Source: Akkermansia muciniphila (GTDB taxonomy: Bacteria > Verrucomicrobiota > Verrucomicrobiia > Limisphaerales > UBA11320). Taken from it: a stretch of 34,717 bases of DNA. This document shows positions 16,281 through 25,172 of this stretch, one piece after another. Each line of letters begins with the position of its first letter. Position 1 is the stretch's first letter. The DNA is taken from contig CAMAVD010000023.1 of assembly GCA_945861575.1 (NCBI GenBank), positions 1-34,717 of the forward strand, in the 5' to 3' direction. Both the position numbers and the translations under genes were made by a program. The notes under the pieces were generated by a model that saw only the letters and a program-made list of their open reading frames with translations, did no database searches and had not been told where the DNA came from.

Positions 16281-19067
16281 TTACCAGGAATGGACGAATT
16301 CATTTGAGATGAGCAGGGTTTGACAGAGGGCCGTCCAAGCGAGCTCCGGGTCTTTGACTCCTGCGATTCCCGTCGCCGCCGCGCCATACGCCTCCAGAAA
16401 ACTCAGACTCCACTCCAACTCAGCGGGTGAGGCGGGACGGCTGAAGAGCATCCGATGCAGATAGTCCAGCCGGGAGCGCTCCCCTTCGAGACGTGCATCG
16501 CTGCGCACACGATTCACAAGGCGACGGGCCTGGCTGATCAGGAAGGGATTGTTCATCATCAGCAACGCTTGTGTCGGCACCGTGGTGGTAACTCTGTTCC
16601 CCTCCGGGGTCGAAGCGTTCGGAAAGTCCAGCAGGGTCAGGAGATCATACACATTGGAGCGCACCACCGGCAGATAAACAGCTCGGCGTGGCGACTCTTC
16701 ATAAACCTTCCGGTTCTTCTCCAGATCTGATGGGGAGGGGTCCCCAGAGACCACCTTGAGCGGCGTACCGCCCGTGCGGAGGTCCAAGGTGCCTGCCAGC
16801 ATCAAAAGCGCATCGCGAAATGCCTCGGCTTCCAGGCGGAGGATATCTCGCTTCCAATAGAGAGTGTTGGCCAGGTCCATCTGTTCGGCTCTTGGATTTC
16901 GCACCGCAGAGGCCATCTGGTAGGTGCTCGAAAGCAGAATCCGCCGGTGCATCGCCTTAATCGACCACCCGTCCTGAATGAAACGCCAGGCCAGATGATT
17001 CAGCAGATCAACATGCGTTGGACGCTCCCCTTTGGTTCCAAAATTGTCTGGGGATCCAACGATCCCTTTGCCGAAATGCCAGCGCCAGATTCGGTTGACC
17101 ATGACCCGGCTGGTCAGCGGATGATCTGGACGACTGAACCATCGTGCCAATTCCAATCTTCCGCTGACCCGAGGACTCAAAGAGGGCCTCCCATCCGCTC
17201 CGATCTTGCTCAAAAAGCCGCGAGGGACCTGCGCTCCCAGAGACGTGTGGCTTCCACGAATGTGGATCTTCGCGTCGCCAACACTGCCGTCCCTGACGGC
17301 CATGACTCTCGACGGCTGTGGGGCATCGGCACGGACCTGGCCGAGATTGGTGGCCTGTTGCGAGACGTAGGCAACTGCTTCGCTGAGGGCGTTGGTCGAG
17401 CGCACCGGCGTCAGCCTTATCTTGTCGAGATGAGCCATATTCGGCTTCGACTCCAACCGAAGAACATTGCGGCCGACTGGAATGGCAAAAACGCCTTGAG
17501 AACACCACCGTTGGTTTGCGGGCATCCAACCCCCGGTGGTTTCGGCAAGTGCCTTCACCTTGACCTCACCACCGTTGAGAAGGATTCGCCCAGGCCTGGC
17601 CTCAAGTGCGGCATAACGAATCTCCATCAAGTACGAGGCCGCCTCGGCAACCTCCAGATCGTATTCCACGAAATTATCCTGCGCGCCGGGATCCGAGATG
17701 ATGCCTATCTCCTTGCCGAAGTGGTTGGTGTCGCGGGACGCATTGCCACGGAGAAATGATTCGGCTTCGATCTCGATCTTGGCTTTCTCATCGAGCATGT
17801 CTCGCCTCTTCTTCTCAGCTTCGCTTAGCTCCAGCTCCGCGCGCTTGAGCCGGGCTTGATGGGCGGCCAAGGAGTTCCGGTAGGCCGTCGTTTCCAATGG
17901 AAGATCTTCGATGGTCGTGCTGTGAAAGATGCCCGCCAGAGCATAGTAATCCTCCGTGGGAATGGGATCAAACTTGTGGTCATGGCAGCGAGCGCATCCA
18001 AGGGTCAAACCCACAAACGCTTTGCCGCAGGTGTCGATCTGCTCATCGACAATGTCGGCGCGCATTTTAACTGGGTCCTTCTCCGCAAGAATTTTGGTGC
18101 CGATGGCTAGGAAGCCGGTGGCGGTAAGCCGCCTAGCCTGCTCGTCGGGCTCTGGCGAGGGTGGCAGTAGATCCCCTGCAATCTGTTCTTGCAGGAAGCG
18201 GTCATAAGGGACGTCTTGGTTGAAGGCGTCGATCACATAGTCTCGATAGCGAAAGGCGTAGGGGTAGTAGCGATTCTCGTCTCCGCCATTGGAGTCACCA
18301 TAGCGGGCGATGTCCAGCCAATGGCGCCCCCAGCGCTCGCCGTATTGGGGTGAGCCAAGCAGCCTGTCCACGACCCTGGCAAATGCGCTCGGGGAGGTGT
18401 CGGCCAGGAACTCAGTCACCTGTTCCGGGGTTGGGGGCAATCCGATCAGGTCGAAGTAGGCCCGGCGAATCAAGACGCGAGGCTCGGCCGGGGGAGCAGG
18501 TCGCAGCCCTGCCTCCTCCAGCCTGGCTAAAACAAACACATCCAAGGATTGCGTCGCCCAGGCGCTTTGGATCACCCGCGGAAGTGGCGGATCCGCCGGG
18601 GCGACGAAGGCCCAGTGGGTTTCGTAGCGGGCTCCCTCGGCGATCCAGCGTCGTAGCAGATCGATCTCGGCATCGGTAAGGCGGACCCCTTTCTCCACGG
18701 GAGGCATGCGCTCTTCCTCGTCGCGACTGGTTATTCGCGTGATCAAGGAGCTCCCGGCCGAGTTACCAGCCACGATGGCCGGCGCGCCGGATTTTCTTGG
18801 GGCGGTCGCGTGCTCGAAAGCGTCTAGGCGAAGTTTGCCTTTGCGGTTCTGGGAGTCCGGACCATGACACTCGAAACACCGCCGGGAGAGAATAGGGCTG
18901 ATATCACGATTGAAGTCGATGGGGGGGGAAGCGCCCTTGTGCTTCTGATGAACTTCGTCTGTGGGCACCGGGACCTTTTCGGCAGCCCAACCGGGCAGCC
19001 CCCAAGTGAGCACGGCGGCCAGCAGAGGCAGGAATGAGGCAAATCGAACTGGAGGCGTCACACTCAT
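16281..19067 (-). CDS. PSD1 and planctomycete cytochrome C domain protein (DUF1549/DUF1553)
   Basis: 928 residues with a signal peptide (FLPLLAAVLTWGLPGWAAE). Order: planctomycete cytochrome c domain with heme motif CFECHG ('ISPILSRRCFECHGPDSQNRKGKLRLD', residues about 55-80); DUF1549/PSCyt2 ('LIRRAYFDLIGLPPTPEQVTEFLAD', 'YGERWGRHWLDIARYGDSNGGDENRYYPYAFRYRDYVI') with a second heme-type motif in 'LGCARCHDHKFDPI'; a helical, charged stretch rich in Glu/Lys (about 395-435); a carbohydrate-binding-like beta sandwich ('ASYLMEIRYAAL...RILLNGGEVKV'); and DUF1553/PSD1 ('RLELARWFSRPDHPLTSRVMVNRIWRWHFGKGIVGSPDNFG'). An exported c-type cytochrome is expected, perhaps passing electrons for a periplasmic reaction. 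It begins six bases after the mutY stop and is followed by the DUF1501 gene, so an operon is likely. Confidence 0.95.
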   Translation of the reverse strand: MSVTPPVRFASFLPLLAAVLTWGLPGWAAEKVPVPTDEVHQKHKGASPPIDFNRDISPILSRRCFECHGPDSQNRKGKLRLDAFEHATAPRKSGAPAIVAGNSAGSSLITRITSRDEEERMPPVEKGVRLTDAEIDLLRRWIAEGARYETHWAFVAPADPPLPRVIQSAWATQSLDVFVLARLEEAGLRPAPPAEPRVLIRRAYFDLIGLPPTPEQVTEFLADTSPSAFARVVDRLLGSPQYGERWGRHWLDIARYGDSNGGDENRYYPYAFRYRDYVIDAFNQDVPYDRFLQEQIAGDLLPPSPEPDEQARRLTATGFLAIGTKILAEKDPVKMRADIVDEQIDTCGKAFVGLTLGCARCHDHKFDPIPTEDYYALAGIFHSTTIEDLPLETTAYRNSLAAHQARLKRAELELSEAEKKRRDMLDEKAKIEIEAESFLRGNASRDTNHFGKEIGIISDPGAQDNFVEYDLEVAEAASYLMEIRYAALEARPGRILLNGGEVKVKALAETTGGWMPANQRWCSQGVFAIPVGRNVLRLESKPNMAHLDKIRLTPVRSTNALSEAVAYVSQQATNLGQVRADAPQPSRVMAVRDGSVGDAKIHIRGSHTSLGAQVPRGFLSKIGADGRPSLSPRVSGRLELARWFSRPDHPLTSRVMVNRIWRWHFGKGIVGSPDNFGTKGERPTHVDLLNHLAWRFIQDGWSIKAMHRRILLSSTYQMASAVRNPRAEQMDLANTLYWKRDILRLEAEAFRDALLMLAGTLDLRTGGTPLKVVSGDPSPSDLEKNRKVYEESPRRAVYLPVVRSNVYDLLTLLDFPNASTPEGNRVTTTVPTQALLMMNNPFLISQARRLVNRVRSDARLEGERSRLDYLHRMLFSRPASPAELEWSLSFLEAYGAAATGIAGVKDPELAWTALCQTLLISNEFVHSW

Positions 19068-19073
19068 TTATCT

Positions 19074-20297
19074 CTACCCACGGAACCGGGTCTGTATCGG
19101 ATCTTGTCTCCCTTTCCTCCCGTCAGGACCCACGCATGCTTCACGCCAAGCGGCGCGAATACGCGAGTGGGCGGCAGAAAGGGGGAGCGCCTCCAGGGTC
19201 TCACCGTTTACCCATCTCGCTTCCGACCATCCCAGCAGGATTTGTGCACCCTCTAGCCGGGTGCGAAGGGTCAGGGCAAGGTGAACCCGATGACCCATGG
19301 TCAGAATTCGAAAGCGGGTGATGGAATGTTTCACCTCCAACAAGGCGTCGAGTCCGGTCGGCCGAATCCCAGCCCAACGGAGGAAGTCCTCGGCAGGTTC
19401 GCTGGGCATCCCCTCAGCCAGTTCCACTCCGGGAAACTCCCAAAGTCCGGCGTTTGCACCTCCGTCTACGCGACGTCCCACCCAGACGCCATCGCCGGAC
19501 TGCACCACGAACACTTGAAATCTTCGCGGGGTTGCTTTCACCCGCTTCACTGCCCTCGGATACCGAGCCACGCGTCGGGTACGGTGGGCCTTGCACACCG
19601 CTTGTAAGGGGCAGGAGCTACAGGCAGGATCACGTGGGGTACAGACCAGGGCACCCAATTCCATGAAGGCTTGGTTCAGGGCCGAACAGTTTCCAGCAAG
19701 AGCTGGAGCATGCTGCGGGGGAAATAGCTGCGTCGCCTTCACGAGCCGGGTGGCCAGATCCCAGAGCAGCGCGTTCGTTTTTCCAGATCGCGGATCGCCC
19801 GGGACTGCCCAGACGCGGCAGAGCACGCGGATTACATTGCCATCCAGGATGGGTGCGGGCTGATTGTAGGCGATGCTGCAGATAGCTCCAGCGGTATAGG
19901 GGCCAATTCCTGGCAACTCAAGGACCGTGGCATGATCCGTGGGGAAGCGTGCGTCGTGCTGGTCTCGAATCTCCACAGCCGCACGATGGATGTTTCGAGC
20001 CCGGGAGTAATACCCCAGTCCCTCCCAAAGCTTGAGCACGCGATCGCTCCGGGCCGAGGCAAGGGCTTCAACGGTGGGGAAGGCCTCCATCCAGCGCTGC
20101 CAGTAGGGGATCACAGTCTTGACCTGGGTTTGCTGCAACATGATCTCGGAAATCCAGATCGCGTAGGGATCCTGGGTCCGACGCCAAGGAAGGTCGCGTG
20201 CGGTCAGAACAAACCAGGGCAGCAGCGCGATCGCCACCGCCTTTTCTGAGGCAGTCGCGGAGTCATTGACCGAGGAGCGTCGCGGGGCGCGTGGCAT
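19074..20297 (-). CDS. mutY: A/G-specific adenine glycosylase MutY
   Basis: I chose ATG 20297 (MPRAPRRSSV, 407 residues); the frame is open to 20396 but that would overlap the divergent rnhC start at 20352. MutY removes adenine opposite 8-oxoguanine. Visible: 'LPWRRTQDPYAIWISEIMLQQTQVKTVIPYW' with the catalytic Glu, 'LWEGLGYYSRARNIHRAA', the helix-hairpin-helix 'LELPGIGPYTAGAICSIAYN' followed by 'ILDGNVIRVLCR' with the catalytic Asp, and the iron-sulfur loop C-x6-C-x2-C-x5-C (CTPRDPACSSCPLQAVC). A C-terminal NUDIX-like domain ('VWVGRRVDGGANAGLWEFPGVEL') recognises oxoguanine. The insertion 'SGKTNALLWDLATRLV' is typical of the family. It shares a strand with PSD1, six bases apart, an unusual but maybe accidental operon partner. 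Confidence 0.97.
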   Translation of the reverse strand: MPRAPRRSSVNDSATASEKAVAIALLPWFVLTARDLPWRRTQDPYAIWISEIMLQQTQVKTVIPYWQRWMEAFPTVEALASARSDRVLKLWEGLGYYSRARNIHRAAVEIRDQHDARFPTDHATVLELPGIGPYTAGAICSIAYNQPAPILDGNVIRVLCRVWAVPGDPRSGKTNALLWDLATRLVKATQLFPPQHAPALAGNCSALNQAFMELGALVCTPRDPACSSCPLQAVCKAHRTRRVARYPRAVKRVKATPRRFQVFVVQSGDGVWVGRRVDGGANAGLWEFPGVELAEGMPSEPAEDFLRWAGIRPTGLDALLEVKHSITRFRILTMGHRVHLALTLRTRLEGAQILLGWSEARWVNGETLEALPLSAAHSRIRAAWREACVGPDGRKGRQDPIQTRFRG

Positions 20298-20351
20298 CTT
20301 GCGAAGCTTAGCGGGAAGACCTAGAGTTGCGCCAGAGAACTTTAACACGGG

Positions 20352-21335
20352 ATGCCACCACTCACTTGCCATACTTGCAAACTCGACGCCACCCAAAGCG
20401 CCCGGCTTAGGGAACTCTTGATCGATCGAGGCTACTTTTTTGGGGTCGCCCCTCCCTACGCCGCCTTCTCAGCTGAGAAGGAGAAGGTTAAAGTGGTGCT
20501 CTACGAGAGCGGGAAACTGGTGGTCCAAGGCAAAGGGACGCCGGAATTCGTCGAGTTTATCCTAGAGCCTGAGGTGCTCCAGACCGCACGTGTCGGTTAC
20601 GAGGAGGTGCTAGATCCCGACCTGCTCCTGCCCAGGTTGGGAGTGGACGAGTCGGGCAAAGGAGATTTCTTCGGGCCCCTTTGCATTGCCGGTGTTTATG
20701 TGAACGCGGGCATCGTAAGGGCTTGGAAGGAGTCCGGAATACGCGATAGCAAGTCGATCGGCAGCGATCGAAAGATGGCGGAGTTGGCGAAGTGTATTCG
20801 TGAAACCCCTGGCTGTATCTTCTCCGTCGTTCCGATCGGCAATGAGGCCTACAATCGCCTCTATAAAACCCTGCGCAGCGTGAACGCCATCCTAGCCTGG
20901 GGCCACGCTCGAGTGATCGAAAATCTCATGCTCCAACGGCATCGCATGGACCCGCCCCCGGTGCGAGCCATCAGCGATCAGTTCGCCGCGAGCAAGGAAG
21001 TGGTCGGCAAGGCCTTGATGGGATTGGGACGTGAGATCGAATTGGTGCAACGCCACAAGGCGGAAAGCGATTTAGCGGTCGCGGCTGCGTCCATACTAGC
21101 GCGCGATGAATTCGTGAGCCGATTGGATAAGCTCGGTAAGCAGCTGGGCCGAACCTTGCCCAAAGGCGCATCCGCAGCAGTAGACAAGGTTGCCAAAGAC
21201 TTGGTCGACGAGCGTGGGAGCGATTTTCTAAAGACCCTCGCCAAGGTTCACTTCCGCACCGCCAATCGAGCAGCCGGGCTTCCAGAGCCTCCCAAAAAGG
21301 AGTGGCGCAAGCCCCCAAAGGCCCCAGAAGGGTGA
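20352..21335 (+). CDS. rnhC: Ribonuclease HIII
   Basis: 327 residues. The N-terminal 90 residues are the TBP-like substrate-binding domain of RNase HIII ('EKVKVVLYESGKLVVQGKGTPEFVEFILEPEVL'). The catalytic domain begins with LGVDESGKGDFFGPLCIAGV, the type-III version of the RNase H2 motif; D98 and E99 head the DEDD set. 'IRDSKSI', 'LAWGHARVIENLM', 'VRAISDQFA' and 'KAESDLAVAAASILARDEF' supply the remaining active-site acidic residues. The enzyme nicks the RNA strand of RNA-DNA hybrids. RNase HIII is common in Firmicutes, Chlamydiae and related PVC bacteria, in line with the taxonomy suggested. The gene is divergent from mutY (54 bases) and converges with lpxD. Confidence 0.96.
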   Translation: MPPLTCHTCKLDATQSARLRELLIDRGYFFGVAPPYAAFSAEKEKVKVVLYESGKLVVQGKGTPEFVEFILEPEVLQTARVGYEEVLDPDLLLPRLGVDESGKGDFFGPLCIAGVYVNAGIVRAWKESGIRDSKSIGSDRKMAELAKCIRETPGCIFSVVPIGNEAYNRLYKTLRSVNAILAWGHARVIENLMLQRHRMDPPPVRAISDQFAASKEVVGKALMGLGREIELVQRHKAESDLAVAAASILARDEFVSRLDKLGKQLGRTLPKGASAAVDKVAKDLVDERGSDFLKTLAKVHFRTANRAAGLPEPPKKEWRKPPKAPEG

Positions 21336-21409
21336 GAAGGGCGATCGGTAACGAATATGTACCAACGCCAGGATTTCAAGGGTCGCCAGCCCTTCGGGGC
21401 GAGGGAGGG

Positions 21410-22426
21410 CTATCTCTCGATTCCAGCCTGCTTCTCCAGTTCGTGGACCCTTCGAAGCAGTTCGGGAAGTTGCTGCAAGGCGATCAGCTGTCGTTTGGTC
21501 TGCCGGTCCGGTCGAGCTGGGGACCCCAGCCATTTCTCTCCGTCTGGGATATGATGCATCACCCCGGACTGCGCCGCCACGGTGACATCATTGCCTAGCT
21601 TGAGATGGCCCGCGACACCCACCTGCCCCCCGAGCGTGACATGCGACCCGAGCCGCGTGCTCCCCGCGATGCCGACCTGTGCCACCAAGACGCTATGATC
21701 CCCGATCACCACGTTATGGCCCACCTGGACTAAATTATCGATCTTGGTCCCTCGACCAATCACCGTGGGCCCCAAAGCGCCCCGATCGATCGTCACATTG
21801 GCCCCTATCTCAACATCATCCTGGATCACCACACTCCCCACCTGGGGAATCTTCAGATGACGTCCAGAGTCAAAGACATATCCAAAGCCGTCCGACCCCA
21901 CCACCGTTCCGCTATGGATCCACACTCGATCCCCGAGCTTCACCTGCGGATAAAGGGTCACCCGGGGAAACAAATGGCAGTCCTCCCCCAACTCGACCCC
22001 CTCGCCCAAATGACAACCACTCTGAACAATCGAGTTAGGGCCAATGCGTACTCCGGCACCTAGAACAGTCAAAGCCCCGACGAAGGCGCTCGGATCAACA
22101 ATCGCCGTGGAATCGACGATAGCCGAGGGGTGAACCCCCGGGCAGAACTGGGTAGGCGGGAAAAACAACGGAAGCACGCGAGCGAACGCGACACGCGGGT
22201 TCTTAACCCGGACTAAGACCTTGGCAGAGGCGCAAAACTCGCTGGGGACAAGAATCGCCGAGGCGGCGCCCTGTTCCGCCCGATCGAAGTAATACTCGTT
22301 CTCCGCGAAGGTCAGGTCCCCGGACTTGGCCCCCTCTGCGGAGGCGAAACCTGTTAGGAATGTTCCAGGGTCACCGACCAGTTCCCCTTCTAAGTGGGCT
22401 GCAATTTCTCCAGCTGTGTAAGGCAT
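21410..22426 (-). CDS. lpxD: UDP-3-O-acylglucosamine N-acyltransferase LpxD
   Basis: 338 residues, the usual length. The N-terminal uridine-binding domain ('[15 protein letters not shown]', '[26 protein letters not shown]') precedes a left-handed beta-helix of hexapeptide repeats ('[30 protein letters not shown]...'), with '[21 protein letters not shown]', the catalytic His in [14 protein letters not shown], and a C-terminal helix ('[21 protein letters not shown]'). It adds the second hydroxyacyl chain in lipid A synthesis, acting in the cytoplasm with acyl-ACP. It implies an outer membrane with LPS. It lies 119 bases after panD on the same strand; no shared pathway is obvious, and other lipid A genes are not in the window. 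Confidence 0.97.
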   Translation of the reverse strand: MPYTAGEIAAHLEGELVGDPGTFLTGFASAEGAKSGDLTFAENEYYFDRAEQGAASAILVPSEFCASAKVLVRVKNPRVAFARVLPLFFPPTQFCPGVHPSAIVDSTAIVDPSAFVGALTVLGAGVRIGPNSIVQSGCHLGEGVELGEDCHLFPRVTLYPQVKLGDRVWIHSGTVVGSDGFGYVFDSGRHLKIPQVGSVVIQDDVEIGANVTIDRGALGPTVIGRGTKIDNLVQVGHNVVIGDHSVLVAQVGIAGSTRLGSHVTLGGQVGVAGHLKLGNDVTVAAQSGVMHHIPDGEKWLGSPARPDRQTKRQLIALQQLPELLRRVHELEKQAGIER

Positions 22427-22545
22427 GATTTAGGGTCCGCCTCGTTTCACGTCAGAATGACGCCCGAGTCGGACAGATTGAATAACTCAATACGCGATTG
22501 TTTTCCCGTCCTCAAGGGACCGGGGACCGATTCCATTCTCTGACC

Positions 22546-22908
22546 TCAAAGGCCACGTGTCACTATGACCCCATTCTTCTCCCCAAGCACGATCACCTTG
22601 GGAATCCACTCGCGGGCTTCCTCATAGTCCAGTTCCGTATAGCTCATGATGGTAAGTCGGTCACCAACTTTTCCGAGGTGCGCTGTGGCCCCGTTCAAGA
22701 TAATGGCTCCGGACCCAGGCTCCCCTGGAATGAGATACGTTTCGAAGCGTTGGCCATTGGCAAGATTGCTGCACAGGACACGCTCGAATGGGAGGAATCC
22801 CACTTGCTGCATCAGGTCGCGGGCGACGGTCAGGCTTCCCTCATAGTCCACGCTGGCGGCGGTGACCTGGGCCCGATGGATTTTCGATTTTAGTAAATGA
22901 ACAAGCAT
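22546..22908 (-). CDS. panD: Aspartate 1-decarboxylase proenzyme PanD
   Basis: About 120 residues from ATG 22908 (MLVHLLKSKIHRA); a TTG three codons upstream (22917) is a less likely start. PanD makes beta-alanine from aspartate for pantothenate and coenzyme A synthesis. The self-cleavage site is the Gly-Ser in DYEGSLTV (near residue 23), which yields the pyruvoyl cofactor. 'NGQRFETYLIPGEPGSGAIILNGATAHLGKVGDRLTIMSYTELDYEEA' matches the family core, including the NGA.AH motif and the substrate-binding Tyr. The chain ends shortly after 'WIPKVIVLGEKN', which is normal. Other pantothenate genes are not nearby. No clear Shine-Dalgarno motif. Confidence 0.96.
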   Translation of the reverse strand: MLVHLLKSKIHRAQVTAASVDYEGSLTVARDLMQQVGFLPFERVLCSNLANGQRFETYLIPGEPGSGAIILNGATAHLGKVGDRLTIMSYTELDYEEAREWIPKVIVLGEKNGVIVTRGL

Positions 22909-22988
22909 ACGGTTCAAGTCACACGTTGACTTGAAAAACGGCTCTGACTATAAGCTGCACCGCATCACATTCAATCCCTACTTGATTT

Positions 22989-24152
22989 ATGCCAAAAACC
23001 TTACGTGTTGGAATGATCGGTTATCGCTTCATGGGCAAGGCGCATTCGAACGCCTGGAGGCAAGCGCCGCACTTTTTTCCGCTGAAGGCTGCCGTGAAGC
23101 TCCATACGATTTGTGGACGTGATGTCAAAGGGGTGGAGGCAGCCCGCGACCAGCTAGGCTGGGAAAACGCCAGCGCGGATTGGGAGGCGGTGATCAACAA
23201 TCCTGCGATTGATATCATCGACATCAACACCCCCAACGATTCCCATGCCGAGATCGCGATTGCCGCGGCCCGCGCGGGGAAGGCGGTCCTCTGCGAGAAG
23301 CCGCTCGGCTTGAACGTCAAGCAATGCGAGGAAATGGTGTCCGCGGTGAAAAAAGCCCGGGTGGTCAACATGGTCTGCCACAACTACCGCCGCATCCCAG
23401 CCATCGCACAGGCTAAGAAGATGATCGAGGCGGGGCTCCTGGGCGAGATCTTTCACTACCGCGCGCGCTACGCGCAGGACTGGATTGTCGATCCCAACTT
23501 TCCGCTGGTTTGGCGCTTGCAGAAGGGCGTCTCCGGGAGCGGCACCCATGGCGACATCAATGCGCATATCATCGATCTCGGCCGATATCTTGTGGGTGAG
23601 TTTAGCGAGGTCTGTGGTCTGATGAATACCTTCATCAAGGAGCGCCCCTTGGAGGAAGCAGCCGGCAAGGGCGATGGCCTTGGTGGTAAGGGCAGTCGCA
23701 AGATGGGCAAAGTGACTGTGGACGACGCTGCCCTCTTCATCGGACGCTTCAAAAATGGAGCCATCGCCAATCTGGAAGCCACTCGATTTGCGCTGGGACG
23801 CAAGAATCACATCACCTTGGAGATCAACGGAAGCAAGGGTTCGCTGGCCTTCGACTTCGAGGACATGAACCGCCTCAAGTTCTTCAGCAACGACGACGCG
23901 GCGGGCATCCAGGGCTTCCGGGACATTCTGGTCACAGAACCCGGTGGAAAGCACCCCTACGTCGGCAATTGGTGGCCCCCGGGCCATATCATCGGATACG
24001 AGCACACCTTCGTTCATACCATCGCCGACTTCATCAATGCGGTCGCGGAAGGCAAGTCGGTCCAGCCGACCTTTGAGGATGGGCTGCGCAACGAGCAAGT
24101 GCTTGAGGCCGTGGAAGCGTCTGCCAAGACACGCCAATGGGTGAAGCTCTAA
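22989..24152 (+). CDS. Gfo/Idh/MocA-family oxidoreductase
   Basis: 387 residues. A Rossmann N-terminal domain begins with RVGMIGYRFMGKAHSNAW (a GxxGxxxxxAH variant) and includes 'IDIIDINTPNDSHAEIAIAAARAGKAVLCEKPLGLN', with the family's EKP at residues 104-106, whose Lys is catalytic. The C-terminal domain has 'VCHNYRRIPAIAQAKKMIEAGLLGEIFHYRARYAQDW' and 'SGTHGDINAHIIDLGRYLVGE', the D...H motif completing the active site. Members oxidise or reduce sugars and inositols with NAD(P); this variant is long and resembles enzymes from sugar-degrading Verrucomicrobia and Planctomycetes. There is no signal peptide. It starts 80 bases past the divergent panD start and lies 15 bases before nuoA, so read-through into nuoA is possible. 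Confidence 0.93.
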   Translation: MPKTLRVGMIGYRFMGKAHSNAWRQAPHFFPLKAAVKLHTICGRDVKGVEAARDQLGWENASADWEAVINNPAIDIIDINTPNDSHAEIAIAAARAGKAVLCEKPLGLNVKQCEEMVSAVKKARVVNMVCHNYRRIPAIAQAKKMIEAGLLGEIFHYRARYAQDWIVDPNFPLVWRLQKGVSGSGTHGDINAHIIDLGRYLVGEFSEVCGLMNTFIKERPLEEAAGKGDGLGGKGSRKMGKVTVDDAALFIGRFKNGAIANLEATRFALGRKNHITLEINGSKGSLAFDFEDMNRLKFFSNDDAAGIQGFRDILVTEPGGKHPYVGNWWPPGHIIGYEHTFVHTIADFINAVAEGKSVQPTFEDGLRNEQVLEAVEASAKTRQWVKL

Positions 24153-24167
24153 ACGACCTCCCCTCTG

Positions 24168-24545
24168 ATGCACGAAAGCTATCCACCGTCCGTTTTCTTG
24201 GGGCTCTTCGTGATTCTGGCGCTGGCGTTTAGTCTGGCCCCTTTGGCGGCAGCTCGGCTCTGGGCCATTTACTTTTCTCCGGCTAAACCGGGTCCAGATA
24301 AGAATGCCACCTATGAATGCGGTCTGGCATCCCCGGGGGAAGTCACGGTCCAGTTCCGCTCGGAATACTATCTCTATGCCATCCTCTTCCTCGTGTTCGA
24401 CGTGGAGGCCGTTTTCCTAATCCCCTTCGCCGTCACATTTGCAGACCTCAGTGTGGGAGCTGCGCTGGCGATGCTGGTTTTTGTGCTGCTTTTGGTGGAA
24501 GGCCTGGCCTGGGCCTGGATGAAAGGGGTCCTGCGATGGACCTAA
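24168..24545 (+). CDS. nuoA: NADH-quinone oxidoreductase subunit A
   Basis: 125 residues with three hydrophobic membrane helices (residues about 9-30, 60-80, 88-112). The signature '[45 protein letters not shown]' contains the conserved loop Cys and the DVE acidic pair of complex I subunit A/ND3. It forms part of the proton-pumping membrane arm in the inner membrane. It lies four bases before nuoB, as in standard nuo operons. The start at 24168 has no clear Shine-Dalgarno motif. Confidence 0.96.
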   Translation: MHESYPPSVFLGLFVILALAFSLAPLAAARLWAIYFSPAKPGPDKNATYECGLASPGEVTVQFRSEYYLYAILFLVFDVEAVFLIPFAVTFADLSVGAALAMLVFVLLLVEGLAWAWMKGVLRWT

Positions 24546-24549
24546 TCCC

Positions 24550-25164
24550 ATGATTGACATCGCACTTCAGGACGAGCTCAAGAAGCAGGGTGTGTTCGTC
24601 ACCACTCTTGAGGATCTCTACAATTGGGGTCGGAAGAATTCGGTCTGGCCCTTGCAGTTCGGTTTGGCCTGCTGCGCCATCGAGATGATGGCCGCCAGCA
24701 TGGCTCGCTTTGATCTCGCTCGTTTCGGAGCTGAGGTGTTTCGGCCCTCGCCCAGACAGGCGGATCTCATGATCGTGGCAGGCACGGTCACCAAAAAGAT
24801 GGCTCCCCAGGTTGTGCGTCTCTACAACCAGATGCCGGAGCCCAAATACGTTATCGCCATGGGTGCCTGTGCCATCTCTGGCGGTCCATTCAAGCAGGGC
24901 TACAATGTTTTAAAAGGCATCGACCGCTTTATCCCCGTCGACGTCCATATTCCAGGCTGTCCGCCGCGGCCCGAGGCCCTCCTTCATGCGTTCATGACCT
25001 TGCAGGAAAAGATTGATGCTCAATCGCTAACCGGTCCCAACCGACCCAGGCACCTCCAGGCCGACCAACCGAGCGAGTTTCCTGTTCCCGAGTTTGGGGA
25101 TCATGATCTCGTTCCTCCTAAGAACCGTTCCCTCTGGACGCCTCCGACGCCGACAGGCTGCTAG
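24550..25164 (+). CDS. nuoB: NADH-quinone oxidoreductase subunit B
   Basis: 204 residues. It holds the N2 iron-sulfur cluster that passes electrons to quinone. Ligand Cys residues are visible in [10 protein letters not shown] (adjacent pair), [10 protein letters not shown] and [14 protein letters not shown]. '[44 protein letters not shown]' is diagnostic for the family. The C-terminal 35-50 residues (Pro-rich, ending PPTPTGC) extend past the family core and look disordered. Normally nuoC and nuoD follow; here the next gene, eight bases on, is a convergent AraC regulator, so this is a detached nuoAB pair. The remaining subunits must be elsewhere, or this is a second, partial set. Confidence 0.96.
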   Translation: MIDIALQDELKKQGVFVTTLEDLYNWGRKNSVWPLQFGLACCAIEMMAASMARFDLARFGAEVFRPSPRQADLMIVAGTVTKKMAPQVVRLYNQMPEPKYVIAMGACAISGGPFKQGYNVLKGIDRFIPVDVHIPGCPPRPEALLHAFMTLQEKIDAQSLTGPNRPRHLQADQPSEFPVPEFGDHDLVPPKNRSLWTPPTPTGC

Positions 25165-25172
25165 TCCTGTTG

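Noticed and set aside
16947-17759. 270-residue plus-strand open frame
   Set aside because: Antisense of the PSD1 gene with no domain resemblance.
23154-24173. 339-residue minus-strand open frame
   Set aside because: Lies opposite the Gfo/Idh/MocA gene, whose motifs are clear; its own sequence is low in family signals.
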